This document shows, in pieces, positions 26,381 through 34,480 of a DNA stretch of 64,000 nucleotides. A program made the translations under genes and the position numbers. The DNA lies in NCBI RefSeq assembly GCF_022899355.1, contig NZ_JALJCK010000012.1, positions 1-64,000 on the forward strand, read 5' to 3'. Under the pieces are notes generated by a model. It searched no databases and had not been told where the DNA came from. It saw only the letters and a program-made list of their open reading frames with translations. Position 1 is the stretch's first letter, and every line of letters begins with the position of its first letter. The stretch is from Shinella yambaruensis. GTDB taxonomy: Bacteria > Pseudomonadota > Alphaproteobacteria > Rhizobiales > Rhizobiaceae.

Positions 26381-26414
26381 CCGAGTATGTGCTATTTTCG
26401 TAGCACATACTCGG
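26381..26414. promoter_or_regulatory. Operator of the MazEF pair
   Basis: CCGAGTATGTGCTA-TTTTCG-TAGCACATACTCGG: perfect 14-base arms and a six-base spacer, ending 12 bases before the antitoxin ATG. Position and symmetry fit binding of an AbrB-type antitoxin dimer with conditional repression by the toxin-antitoxin complex. Confidence 0.8.
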
Positions 26415-26425
26415 AGATGCCCTGC

Positions 26426-26689
26426 ATGAGCAATACAGCGAAAATCCGTCGGCAAGGCGGTGCGACCGTCTTCAGCATTCCGCCTGCGCTTCTGAAGATG
26501 CTCGGTGCCGAAGTCGGCACGGAACTGACCTTGACCGTTGACAACGGCTCGCTCATCGCGACGCCTGCCCAGCCCCGCAAGCGATACACGCTGGCACAGC
26601 TTCTGGAAGGAGCTGACGAAATGGCCGACCTGAACAAGCAGGCCGCTGCCTGGCAGGGCGGTTCCCGTGTCGGCAATGAAACATTCTGA
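26426..26689 (+). CDS. MazE/ChpBI-type antitoxin (AbrB fold)
   Basis: An 87-residue antitoxin. N-terminal SpoVT-AbrB swapped-hairpin domain: KIRRQGGATVFSIPPALLKMLG (about 5-26) followed by GTELTLTVDNGSLIATP. The C-terminal part (YTLAQLLEGADEMADLN) is an amphipathic helix that would wrap the toxin. Its TGA overlaps the toxin ATG by one base (TGATG), so the two are translationally coupled. Start set at the AbrB domain. Confidence 0.88.
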   Translation: MSNTAKIRRQGGATVFSIPPALLKMLGAEVGTELTLTVDNGSLIATPAQPRKRYTLAQLLEGADEMADLNKQAAAWQGGSRVGNETF

Positions 26690-27048
26690 TGGTCCGCAGC
26701 AACATCCCGAAGCGTGGTGATGTGTTCATCGTCGACCTGAACCCGGTCGTCGGGAACGAGATGAAGGACGAACATCGCTGCGTGGTGATCACGCCCCGCG
26801 AGATCAACGCCGTCGGCATGTGCCTCGTCGTTCCCATCACGACGGGCGGTGCATTCGCCCGTAGGGCAGGCTTGGCGGTGAACATTTCAGGCCACAGGAC
26901 GACGGGCGTTGCGCTTTGCAACCAGGTACGCGGGCTGGATATCGTCGAGCGCGTGAAGAACAGGACCGCCCGCTTCGTCGAAACGCTGGACAGTTACACG
27001 ACAGATGAGATCGCCGCCCGCGTGGTGAGCATGATCGACCCCGCATGA
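26689..27048 (+). CDS. MazF/PemK-family endoribonuclease toxin
   Basis: A 119-residue toxin of the MazF/ChpBK/PemK family. Conserved N-terminus IPKRGDVFIVDLNPVVGNEM (about 6-25), then HRCVVITPREIN and LCLVVPITTGG (CLVVPITTG) and the C-terminal RVKNRTARFVETLDSYTTDEI. These match the SH3-like fold with the RNA-binding Arg and the Thr/Ser of the active site. Expected to cleave mRNA at short motifs. Starts within the antitoxin stop. A hairpin terminator follows. Confidence 0.9.
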   Translation: MVRSNIPKRGDVFIVDLNPVVGNEMKDEHRCVVITPREINAVGMCLVVPITTGGAFARRAGLAVNISGHRTTGVALCNQVRGLDIVERVKNRTARFVETLDSYTTDEIAARVVSMIDPA

Positions 27049-27052
27049 GGCA

Positions 27053-27083
27053 TCCCGCGGGCGAGGCTTGCCCGCCCGCGGGA
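27053..27083. terminator. Convergent hairpin terminator
   Basis: TCCCGCGGGC / GCCCGCGGGA, ten perfect pairs with an 11-base loop between the ends of mazF-like and the oligopeptidase gene. No U-tract on either side, so it may stop RNA polymerase weakly or only protect 3' ends. Confidence 0.5.
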
Positions 27084-27088
27084 CGGGA

Positions 27089-29182
27089 TCACATCTTCCC
27101 CGCCACCTTGATCGCGAAGGCATATTCGAAGGCGATCTCCTCCAGGCGCTGGAAGCGGCCCGAGGCGCCGCCGTGGCCGGCGCCCATATTGGTCTTGAGG
27201 AGGATCGGTTCGGTGCCGGTCGTCTTTTCGCGCAGCCGGGCCACCCATTTGGTGGGCTCCCAGTAGGTGACGCGCGGGTCGGTGAGGCCGGAAAGCGCGA
27301 GGATGGCGGGGTAGGGCTTCGCGTCCACATTGTCGTAGGGCGAGTAGCTGGCCATCAGCTGGTAGAAATCCCTGCTCTCGATCGGGTTGCCCCATTCCGG
27401 CCATTCCGGCGGGGTCAGCGGCAGCGTATCGTCCAGCATGGTGTTGAGCACGTCGACGAAGGGCACGGCGGCGATGATGCCGCCGAACTTTTCCGGCGCC
27501 ATGTTGGCGACCGCCCCCATCAGCATGCCGCCGGCCGAGCCGCCCTCGGCGACGATCTTCGCGTAGGACGTGAACTTCTCCTCGTTCAGATAATCGGCCG
27601 CGGCGATGAAGTCCTTGAAGGTATTGGTCTTCCTGTCCATCTTGCCGTTCTCGTACCAGGCAAAGCCCTTGTCCTTGCCGCCGCGGATATGGGCGATGGC
27701 ATAGACGAAGCCGCGGTCGACCAGCGACAGGCAATTGGTGTTGAACCCGGCGGGGATCGTGATGCCGTAGGCGCCGTAGCCGTAGAGCAGGCACGGCGCT
27801 GAACCGTCGAGCGGCGTATCCTTGCGGTAGAGCAGGGTGACCGGCACGCTCTCGCCGTCCGGGGCCGGCGCGAAGACGCGGCGGGTGACGTAGTCCTCGA
27901 TCGTGTGGCCGGAGGGCACTTCCTGCGTCTTCAGGAGCGTGCGCTCGCGCGTCGCCATGTCGTAGTCGAAGAGCTGCGAGGGCGTGGTCATCGAGGAATA
28001 GGAGAAGCGGATGACGTCGGTGTCGTATTCCGCCGCGCCGGAAAGGCCGAGCGAATAGGCCTCCTCCGCAAAGGCGATGGCGTGCTCCTCGCCGCTTTCC
28101 CGGTCGCGCACGACGATGCGCGGCAGGCCCTCGTGGCGCTCCAGCCAGACGAGGTGGCGGGCAAACGCCATGTGGTTGAGGATCAGCGTGCCCGGCCGGT
28201 GCGGCACGACCTCCGTCCAGTTCTCCCGGCCCGGCGCCGTCACCGGCGTCTGCATGATCTTGAAGTCCTTGGCGCCGTCGGCATTGGTGAGGATGTAGAA
28301 GACGTCGCCGCCCTCGGTCATCGAATATTCGAGCCCCGTCTGGCGCGGCGCGACGACGACCGGGTTGGCGAGGAGGTCCTTGGTGGAGAGCAGGCGGTAT
28401 TCGCTCGTCTCGTGGTCGTGGATGTCGATATAGATGAAGTCGTCGATCAGCGAGCCGCCGACCGACATGAAAAAGCCGGCATCCTTCTCCTCGTAGACGA
28501 GGCGGTCGTTCTCCTGCCGCTCGCCGAGGATGTGGTGGAAGATCTTCGACGGGCGGTGGTTCTCGTCAAGCGCGGTGTAGAAGAAGCTCTTGGCATCCGG
28601 CGCCCAGACGCCGTCGCCGCCGGTATTGGCGAGCTCGTCGCTGCGGTCCTCGCCGGTTGCAAGGTCGCGCACCTTCAGCGTGAAATATTCCGAGCCCTTG
28701 TCGTCATAGCCCCAGATGCCGAGCGAATGGTCGGTGGAATGATGGATGCCGGACAGGCGGAAATAGTCCTTGCCCGCCGCCTCCTTGTCGCCGTCGAGCA
28801 GGATGGCCCGTTCGCCGCCCTCGCGCGGCTCGCGGAAATAGCGCGGCTGCTCGCCGCCGGTGACATAGGCGGTGCCGTAGGCGAAGGGGCCGTCCTTCAC
28901 GGGCACGGAGCTGTCGTCCTCCTTGATGCGGCCGCGCATCTCGGCAAACAGCACCTTCTGCAGCGCCTCCGTATCGGCCATCGCGGCCGTCATATAGGCG
29001 TTCTCCGCCTCCAGATGCGCGCGGATCTCCGGCTGGAGGATGGAGGGGTCCTTGAACATCGCCTGCCAGTTCTCGTCGCGGAACCAGGCATAGTCGTCGG
29101 TGCGGGTGATGCCGTGGCGGGTATCGGAGACCGGCTTCTTGGCGGCGACGGGGGCGGCGGGCAGGTTTTTGAAGACGGGCAA
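27089..29182 (-). CDS. ptrB: Oligopeptidase B / prolyl oligopeptidase family (S9A)
   Basis: A 697-residue serine peptidase: N-terminal beta-propeller gate (about 75-420) and C-terminal alpha/beta-hydrolase. Catalytic Ser lies in EGGSAGGMLMG (about 535), Asp in LSGLTDPRVTYWEP (about 620) and His in MGAGHGGASGR (about 655). The P1 pocket Glu-containing stretch fits oligopeptidase B, which cuts short peptides after Arg or Lys. Start ATG at 29182. No signal peptide, so cytoplasmic. A plain housekeeping peptidase; the small gene block downstream on the minus strand is unrelated. Confidence 0.9.
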   Translation of the reverse strand: MPVFKNLPAAPVAAKKPVSDTRHGITRTDDYAWFRDENWQAMFKDPSILQPEIRAHLEAENAYMTAAMADTEALQKVLFAEMRGRIKEDDSSVPVKDGPFAYGTAYVTGGEQPRYFREPREGGERAILLDGDKEAAGKDYFRLSGIHHSTDHSLGIWGYDDKGSEYFTLKVRDLATGEDRSDELANTGGDGVWAPDAKSFFYTALDENHRPSKIFHHILGERQENDRLVYEEKDAGFFMSVGGSLIDDFIYIDIHDHETSEYRLLSTKDLLANPVVVAPRQTGLEYSMTEGGDVFYILTNADGAKDFKIMQTPVTAPGRENWTEVVPHRPGTLILNHMAFARHLVWLERHEGLPRIVVRDRESGEEHAIAFAEEAYSLGLSGAAEYDTDVIRFSYSSMTTPSQLFDYDMATRERTLLKTQEVPSGHTIEDYVTRRVFAPAPDGESVPVTLLYRKDTPLDGSAPCLLYGYGAYGITIPAGFNTNCLSLVDRGFVYAIAHIRGGKDKGFAWYENGKMDRKTNTFKDFIAAADYLNEEKFTSYAKIVAEGGSAGGMLMGAVANMAPEKFGGIIAAVPFVDVLNTMLDDTLPLTPPEWPEWGNPIESRDFYQLMASYSPYDNVDAKPYPAILALSGLTDPRVTYWEPTKWVARLREKTTGTEPILLKTNMGAGHGGASGRFQRLEEIAFEYAFAIKVAGKM

Positions 29183-29250
29183 GGGATCACTCCGGCAAAT
29201 CGGTAGGCGGGACCAGAGAGATAGAGAGCCCGGCGGCCTGCATCAAGCGC

Positions 29251-29685
29251 TCAGCCCGCCCGGCGGGCGAAAAGCCGGTCGTGCAGCACCATGCCCGCCA
29301 CCATGCAGGCGACGAAGAGGAGGGGTTCTGCCCGGCCGAGCGAAAGGGCGGCCAGCGCCGGGCCGGGGCAGAAGCCGCCAAGCCCCCAGCCGAGGCCGAA
29401 CAGCGCCGAGCCGAGGATCAGTCTGCGGTCGACGGGGCGGGTGTCGGGCAGGTGGAAGCCCTCCGCGAAGGCCGGGCGTGCCAGGCGGCGCACAAGGACG
29501 AGGCCGAGCATCATGACGGCGACGGCGCCGCCGAGCACGAAGGCAAGGCTTGGATCCCAGGCGCCGGCAAGGTCGAGGAAGCCCTGCACGCGCGCGGGGT
29601 CCAGCATGCCGGAAAGGGCAAGGCCGAGGCCGAAGAGCGCGCCGCAGCCGAGCGCGGACAGGATTTGCGGGAGGGAACGGGTCAC
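29251..29685 (-). CDS. YeeE/YedE-family sulfur transporter, small subunit (DUF6691 type)
   Basis: A 144-residue membrane protein with about four spans. It contains GFLDLAGAWDPSLAFVLGGAVAVM and FGLGWGLGGFCPGPALAALSLGR, the latter with the conserved Gly-rich CPGP segment of the YeeE/YedE family. It overlaps the previous gene by four bases, so the two halves are translated together as a split transporter. YeeE proteins carry thiosulfate or persulfide-related sulfur; the link to a BigR repressor supports sulfide/persulfide handling. Confidence 0.88.
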   Translation of the reverse strand: MTRSLPQILSALGCGALFGLGLALSGMLDPARVQGFLDLAGAWDPSLAFVLGGAVAVMMLGLVLVRRLARPAFAEGFHLPDTRPVDRRLILGSALFGLGWGLGGFCPGPALAALSLGRAEPLLFVACMVAGMVLHDRLFARRAG

Positions 29686-30092
29686 AGGCCGGAACTCCGC
29701 AGGAGCGCGACGGCGAAAACGCCGGCAACGAGGAAGCTGGCGACGGCGGCGAAGGAGCGCGGCGAAAGCCGGGCAAGGCCGACGACGCCGTGGCCGCTGG
29801 TGCAGCCGCAGCCCATGCGCGTGCCGAAGCCGACGAGGAGGCCGGCGGCGGCGATGAGCGGCAGCGGTGCGGCGATGGTGACGGCCGGCCAGCCGCCGGC
29901 AAGGCCGCGGTAGAGGACGGGGCCGAGAAGGAGGCCGGCGACGAAGGCGGCGTTGACGGCGACATTGCTCCCCTCCGCGAGCCGGCCGACAATTCCGCTG
30001 ATGCCGGCGACGCGGCCGTTGAGGACGAGCAGCAGCGCGGCGGCAAGGCCGATCAGCATGCCGCCGAGAAGGGCGGGAAGATAGGCGGTCAT
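29682..30092 (-). CDS. YeeE/YedE-family sulfur transporter subunit
   Basis: A 136-residue membrane protein with about four spans, half of the YeeE/YedE family fold. The signature block GFGTRMGCGCTSGHGVVGLARLS (about 86-108) holds the Cys pair characteristic of the family. ATG at 30092 overlaps the bigR-like stop codon region by four bases, so the operon is bigR-yeeE-yeeE. Function inferred: uptake or removal of reduced sulfur controlled by BigR. Confidence 0.9.
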   Translation of the reverse strand: MTAYLPALLGGMLIGLAAALLLVLNGRVAGISGIVGRLAEGSNVAVNAAFVAGLLLGPVLYRGLAGGWPAVTIAAPLPLIAAAGLLVGFGTRMGCGCTSGHGVVGLARLSPRSFAAVASFLVAGVFAVALLRSSGL

Positions 30093-30433
30093 GGGCTTTC
30101 CCCGTCCGTGCAGAAGATCGTGTAGAGCGCGCCGACGAGCCTTGCGGCCTTTTCGGCGGTGAGGCGGTAGAAGATCTGCTTGCCCTTGCGGCGCGTCTCG
30201 ACGATGCCGGCCTCGCGCAGCACGTTGAGCTGCTGGGAGAGCGTCGGCTGGTGGATGCCGAGCCGCCGTTCGAGGTCGCCGACGAAGAACTCGCCCTCGA
30301 CCAGGGTGCAGACCAGCATCAGCCGGGCCGGGTGGGCGAGCGTCTTCATCAGGCCTGCGACCTCCGCCGCCCGCGCCTCCATGGCCTGCGGCGGCATGGT
30401 CCCGGCGACGCCGGGCGGTCTGGTCGTGCTCAC
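30089..30433 (-). CDS. bigR: BigR/SqrR-type ArsR-family repressor
   Basis: A 114-residue winged-helix repressor. The two redox cysteines of BigR/SqrR are present: LVCTLVEGEFFVGDLE (about residue 42) and LYTIFCTDGESP (about 109). The HTH is RRLGIHQPTLSQQLNVLREAGIVETRRKGKQ. Persulfide formation between the cysteines lifts repression in the family. The GTG start at 30433 is chosen because an upstream in-frame ATG at 30466 lies inside the operator, and GGAAGGG precedes the GTG. It leads an operon with two yeeE genes; the persulfide dioxygenase gene found with bigR in other species is absent here. Confidence 0.88.
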   Translation of the reverse strand: MSTTRPPGVAGTMPPQAMEARAAEVAGLMKTLAHPARLMLVCTLVEGEFFVGDLERRLGIHQPTLSQQLNVLREAGIVETRRKGKQIFYRLTAEKAARLVGALYTIFCTDGESP

Positions 30434-30461
30434 GCGGGGATCCCTTCCAGCCGTCGCCCAA

Positions 30462-30494
30462 AACATTATACATTTTCATATAATGTATAATGTT
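30462..30494. promoter_or_regulatory. BigR operator
   Basis: AACATTATACAT-N9-ATGTATAATGTT, perfect 12-base arms, AT-rich, 29 bases upstream of the GTG start. It contains TATAAT-like sequence, so repressor binding would occlude the -10 element. Position and composition fit the known AT-rich BigR box type. Confidence 0.82.
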
Positions 30495-30530
30495 CATACG
30501 CAAGCGGGCTGGCGAGGGTGCGGCGGTTTG

Positions 30531-31658
30531 TCAGCCGGGCAGGCTGCGGCGGGCCTTGCGCTTGGCGGGGCGCAGCTCGTCGGCGATGGTCATGCCGATG
30601 ATGGAGAGGGGCAGGGCGAGCATGGCGCCGGCCGCGCCCCACATCCAGGTCCAGAAGATGATGGCGGTGAAGATGATGAAGGCGTTGACCTCCAGCCGCT
30701 TGCCCATCACGGCCGGCATGACGAGGTTTTCCATGGCCAGGTGCACGAGGAAGAAGGCGAGCGCCGGCAGGAGGCCCATCACCAGCGTCTCGTGCGTGAG
30801 AAGGCCGGCGGTGGCGAGCGCGATGGTCATCAGCGTCACGCCGAGGAAGGGCACGAACGAGGAGAGGAAGGCGAAGAGCCCCCAGAGCACGGGCATGGCC
30901 AGCCCGCCGCCCCAGGTGATGAGGGCGGTGACGACGCCGAGCGCGCCATAGACCAGCGCCGCGGTGGCGAAATAATAGCCGAGCGCGCTGTCGATGGCGT
31001 TCATGACGCGGATGGCGGCGAGCCGCTGGCCGCGGCGCGGGAAGGCCATGATGAGCATCTGGCGCAGCTTCAGCCGCGCGGAGAGGAAGAGCACCAGCGC
31101 GGCGAAGAAGATCATGCCCTGCAGCAGGGCGGGGGTGAGGCTGGCCGAGAGGATGCCAAGGATGCTGCCGGTGTTCTCCAGCACCTTCTCCATCGACATC
31201 TGGCCGCTCTCGAAGGTCTGCGGGCTGATGTTCAGCCAGCCGAGGCGGGAAAAGAGCGGCGTGATGCGATCATACGCCCCGCGCACCAGGTCGGGTGCGT
31301 TGGCGGCAAGCTGGGTGATCGGATCGGCAAGCAGGCCGGCGATGAAGAAGACCCCGAAGCCGAAGGCGCCGGCCAGGAGCAGCGCGGTCGGCAGCGGGGG
31401 AATGCCGAGGTCGGTGAGCTTTTCCGCCGCCACGCCGAAGATGAGGCCCGTGACGACCGCCAGCGACAGCGGGATGAGGATCGGCGCCATGAGATAGACG
31501 ACGGCCATGGCCATGATCGCGAAAATGCCGATGGCCGCCCAGGCCGCGGCAATGTCCAGCCCGTAGCGGCGGGGCGCGCCCTCCGAAAGGTCCTTTTCGA
31601 TGTCGAGGCTGCCCCGCAAGAGCCGCCGTTCGGCCGGTTTTCCCGATATGTCATGCAT
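30531..31658 (-). CDS. AI-2E family permease (YdiK/PerM type)
   Basis: A 375-residue membrane protein with about eight spans. The family core is visible in ILIPLSLAVVTGLIFGVAAEKL, ADPITQLAANAPDLV and YYFATAALVYGALGVVTALITWGGGLAMPVLWGLFAFLSSFVPFLG, the last matching the conserved C-terminal loop of the AI-2E transporter family. Members export small molecules or act in Na+/H+ exchange; the original autoinducer-2 role is doubtful for most. Start at MHDISGKPAE, 35 codons inside the longest frame. Monocistronic, with the bigR operator immediately downstream. Confidence 0.88.
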   Translation of the reverse strand: MHDISGKPAERRLLRGSLDIEKDLSEGAPRRYGLDIAAAWAAIGIFAIMAMAVVYLMAPILIPLSLAVVTGLIFGVAAEKLTDLGIPPLPTALLLAGAFGFGVFFIAGLLADPITQLAANAPDLVRGAYDRITPLFSRLGWLNISPQTFESGQMSMEKVLENTGSILGILSASLTPALLQGMIFFAALVLFLSARLKLRQMLIMAFPRRGQRLAAIRVMNAIDSALGYYFATAALVYGALGVVTALITWGGGLAMPVLWGLFAFLSSFVPFLGVTLMTIALATAGLLTHETLVMGLLPALAFFLVHLAMENLVMPAVMGKRLEVNAFIIFTAIIFWTWMWGAAGAMLALPLSIIGMTIADELRPAKRKARRSLPG

Positions 31659-31771
31659 GGCGCATCCCCCGTTTTCCGCGCCGGAAACGCGCGAGGAAAG
31701 CGGAAGTTCCACCGCCTGCGGCTTGAAACCTCTGGTGGGTTGCCAGCGTCGCGAAATCGACATATTGCCCG

Positions 31772-31786
31772 TTAACCCCGAATTAA
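31772..31786. promoter_or_regulatory. Full CtrA-like box upstream of DUF930 gene
   Basis: TTAA-CCCCGAA-TTAA: exact TTAA-N7-TTAA spacing of the alphaproteobacterial CtrA recognition motif, 38 bases upstream of the likely TTG start at 31824 and divergent to the permease gene. Chance occurrence in this GC-rich DNA is low but not excluded. Confidence 0.5.
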
Positions 31787-31823
31787 GGTGTCGGAAATGA
31801 CGCCACGAAGAGGAGGCCGACAG

Positions 31824-32234
31824 TTGAAACGGCAGGCAGGCGGGCTTTTCATCGCCCTTTGCACCCTGGCGCTCGCGCCGCTCTGTTCATCGCCCGCGCT
31901 GGCGCTCGATGCGCGCGTGCGCAGCCAGCTTCAGAAGCTGACGCCGGAAGAGCGGCTGGAACAGCGCTGCGACATCGAGGCGATGGACCAGATCAGCGAC
32001 GCCAAGGGCGGCTTTCGCCCGGACAAGGTGATCGCCTATGCCTTCGGCGATCCCAAGCTCGACGGCACGACGATCAGGACGAAGGGCGCCGTCTTCCGCA
32101 GCGGCGGCGAATGGTATCGCCTTTCCTACAAATGCGAGGCGAGCGCCGACCGCCTGGAGGTCAACGCCTTCAAGTACCGCATCGGCGACGTGGTGCCGCA
32201 CGAGGACTGGGCAGCGCATTATCTCTACGACTGA
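31824..32234 (+). CDS. DUF930 domain protein, secreted
   Basis: A 136-residue protein with a signal peptide (LKRQAGGLFIALCTLALAPL, cleavage after SPALA). The mature region LDARVRSQLQKLTPEERLEQRCD then EAMDQISDAKGGFRPDKVIAYAFG is the DUF930 domain of rhizobial periplasmic proteins; function unknown. Two conserved cysteines (QRCDIE and YKCEAS) probably form a disulphide. A TTG start at 31824 is chosen because AGGAGG is 8 bases upstream, and the signal peptide begins there; ATGs at 31788 and 31797 are in frame but lack such a site. A CtrA-like box lies upstream. Confidence 0.82.
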   Translation: MKRQAGGLFIALCTLALAPLCSSPALALDARVRSQLQKLTPEERLEQRCDIEAMDQISDAKGGFRPDKVIAYAFGDPKLDGTTIRTKGAVFRSGGEWYRLSYKCEASADRLEVNAFKYRIGDVVPHEDWAAHYLYD

Positions 32235-32282
32235 GGGTGCGGGGCGGCCGGGAAGGTGGTCGCGGAGCCGATCCTGTGGGGT

Positions 32283-32840
32283 GAGGATTTCCCCTTTGCC
32301 CTGCCGGGCATCTCCCCGTTGAGGGCAGGCGAATTGCATATGACAGCACGCTGCTGCTTTCCCCTTCTCCCCCGCGGGGAGAAGGTGGCCCGAAGGGCCG
32401 GATGAGGGGGTGGCTCGGACAAATCCTTTACGCCTTCGACCTCCCCCTCATCCGCCTGCCGGCACCTTCTCCCCGCGGGGGAGAAGGGGATGGGGCAACG
32501 GTTTCCTTCCATAGGCGATTGGACCAAGGGGGGACTGGATGGAACACCGTTTCATCGTTCTTAGCGCCGGAGTTTGAGCAAGGTCTCCTCCTTGTGGGCA
32601 GGCGAATTGCATATGGAATGAGACGACGCGTCCTGCCCCTTCTCCCCCGCGGGGAGAAGGTCGCGGCAGCGGGATGAGGGGGTGGCGCAGACGTCAGGCG
32701 GTGTGCAAGCCCCCTCATCCGGCCCTTCGGGCCACCTTCTCCCCGCGGGGGAGAAGGGGAAAGCGGCAGCGTGCTGTCCATATGCAGTTCGCCTGCCCTC
32801 AACGGGGAGATGCCCGGCAGGGCAGAGGGGGGCAACCCTT
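32283..32840. repeat. Large nested mosaic inverted-repeat cluster
   Basis: A 560-base block with outer arms GCCCTGCCGGGCATCTCCCC (about 32298) and its complement (about 32806-32828), middle arms GCAGGCGAATTGCATATG and complement, then GACAGCACGCTGC and complement, then facing 45-base hairpin units with the GGCCCGAAGGGCCGGATGAG tail. Also contains the 80-base unit shared with 1-80 and 21866-21946. No coding capacity. Confidence 0.85.
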
Positions 32841-32861
32841 CACCGTTTCTTGGCCAGGCCT

Positions 32862-33824
32862 TCAGGCCGAGAGCCTGAGGCCGATGCCCCAGGGGTCGAC
32901 GAGCGAGACGGTGTCGCCGCTGCGCGTCGTCGGGATCGCCAATGCGTCCAGCTTGTCCAGTGCCGTTTCCAGCCTGGCCGGTTCGTTGAAGCGGATCGTG
33001 TAGTCGGCAAGGCCGGTCATGCCGGGCCGGCGCTTCGGCTGGCCGCGCGAGTTCCACACATTGGCCGCGACATGGTGGTGGTATTTTCCGGTCGCGAAGA
33101 AGCTGGCGCCCGGATAGGTCGCCATGATGTCGAGGCCGAGCACGTCGCGGAAGAAGGCGTCCGCCTCCGGCATGTCAGAGACCTGCAGGTGGATGTGGCC
33201 GATGGCGGTGCCGTTTTCCTGGCCCGTCCAGCCGTCCTTCGGCGCCTCGTCGTAGAGCGCCTGCAGGTCGAGCCGGTGCGTCGCCATCTTCACCGTGCCG
33301 TCCGGCACATAGGTCCATTCGGAACGGTCGCGGTCGCGATAGACCTCGATGCCGTTGCCTTCCGGGTCGTCGAGATAGATCGCCTCGCTGACGAGATGGT
33401 CGGAGGCGCCGGTGAGCGGCACGTTGTTGTGCGCGGCATGGGCGAGCCAGCGGCCGAGTTCCCTGCGATCCGGCACGAGGAAGGCGGTATGGAACAGGCC
33501 CGGCGCGTTGCGCGGCGCGCGGGCGGCATTGCTGCCCGTCGTCAGCGTCAGAAGCGGCCGGCCGGCAACGCCGAGCGTTTCGCCCGAGGCCGACTTCTCG
33601 AGCACCGAAAGGCCCATGCCCTGCTGGTAGAAGGCCGAGAGCATCGGCAGGTCGATCACCGTCAGGTGCGAATGGTCGACGAAGGCCGGCATCTCGACGG
33701 CGTGGCTGGTCGTGGTGGTCGTATCGTTCATGGGGGCGGTCTCCGCGCGGCTGGGGCCGGCCCTGGTGGCGGCGATGCCCGCGGCGGCGGCGCCGAGGAA
33801 TGTCCGTCTGTCGAGGTCCGTCAT
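32862..33824 (-). CDS. VOC-family dioxygenase/glyoxalase-like protein with Tat-like N-terminus
   Basis: A 320-residue VOC metalloenzyme with two tandem modules, of the catechol 2,3-dioxygenase (CatE-like) layout. Metal-ligand candidates: His in FVDHSHLTVIDL, Glu in EGNGIEVYRDRD, His in AIGHIHLQVSDM. The second half contains YHHHVAANVWNS, typical for this group. The N-terminus MTDLDRRTFLGAAAAGIAA is a twin-arginine-type signal (DRRTFLG then a hydrophobic stretch), unusual for this mostly cytoplasmic family. An in-frame ATG at 33731 (MNDTTTTTS) would give a protein without the signal. Start choice therefore decides the location. Stands alone, after a mosaic repeat. Confidence 0.82.
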   Translation of the reverse strand: MTDLDRRTFLGAAAAGIAATRAGPSRAETAPMNDTTTTTSHAVEMPAFVDHSHLTVIDLPMLSAFYQQGMGLSVLEKSASGETLGVAGRPLLTLTTGSNAARAPRNAPGLFHTAFLVPDRRELGRWLAHAAHNNVPLTGASDHLVSEAIYLDDPEGNGIEVYRDRDRSEWTYVPDGTVKMATHRLDLQALYDEAPKDGWTGQENGTAIGHIHLQVSDMPEADAFFRDVLGLDIMATYPGASFFATGKYHHHVAANVWNSRGQPKRRPGMTGLADYTIRFNEPARLETALDKLDALAIPTTRSGDTVSLVDPWGIGLRLSA

Positions 33825-34035
33825 GGTTTGATCCCTGTCTCGGTTTCCCCTGGAAACCGTTCTGTCGGAAGGGAATATGGCGGAGCGGCGGCGTTCACGA
33901 AAGATGGTGTTTCGGCGATTTACCGTCAATGTGGTGTTGACGATCCGGGTACGGGAACTTGATTCCGATCAATGTCGTTTTTCAGGTACGATGCCATTTT
34001 CGGCGCATGATCGGAAACGAAGGGAGACCGGTATC

Positions 34036-34359
34036 GTGACGGACCTGGCGCAGTACAAGGACATTCTGGAGACCCGCAAGCGCGAGCTCTACCGCCGCCT
34101 CAACAAGATCGAGAAGGATCTCGACACGCTGAAGAGCGGCGACAGCGCCGACCGCGCCATCGAGCGGGAGAATGACGAGGTGCTGGAGGAATTCGGCACG
34201 ACCGGCCTCAAGGAGCTGGGCGCCATCGACGCCGCGCTCGACCGCATCGCGGCCGGCACGTTCGGGCTCTGCGCCAAGTGCGGCGCGCCGATCTCCGAGG
34301 CCCGCCTCGCCGCCGTGCCCCATGCCGCGCTCTGCGAGGAATGCATCGCGCAGCAATGA
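34036..34359 (+). CDS. DksA/TraR-type zinc-finger protein
   Basis: A 107-residue protein of the DksA/TraR family. N-terminal coiled coil (YKDILETRKRELYRRLNKIEKDLD, about 6-30), acidic segment, then a C4 zinc finger near the C-terminus: CAKCGAPISEARLAAVPHA then CEEC. Shorter than DksA (about 151), similar to the small TraR/YbiI-type proteins that bind the RNA polymerase secondary channel. GTG start at 34036 chosen with AGGGAGA upstream; longer frames begin within non-coding sequence. Likely a transcription modulator. Confidence 0.85.
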   Translation: MTDLAQYKDILETRKRELYRRLNKIEKDLDTLKSGDSADRAIERENDEVLEEFGTTGLKELGAIDAALDRIAAGTFGLCAKCGAPISEARLAAVPHAALCEECIAQQ

Positions 34360-34480
34360 GGCATCCTCTGGCTCGACCCGAGGGTTCATCTCACACGGCA
34401 AACTTTTGTGATCCGCGCACACCCTTGCCCCCTGCCTCCAAACGCGCCACCATGGCCCGACAGACAAGGCAGGGCCGGCA

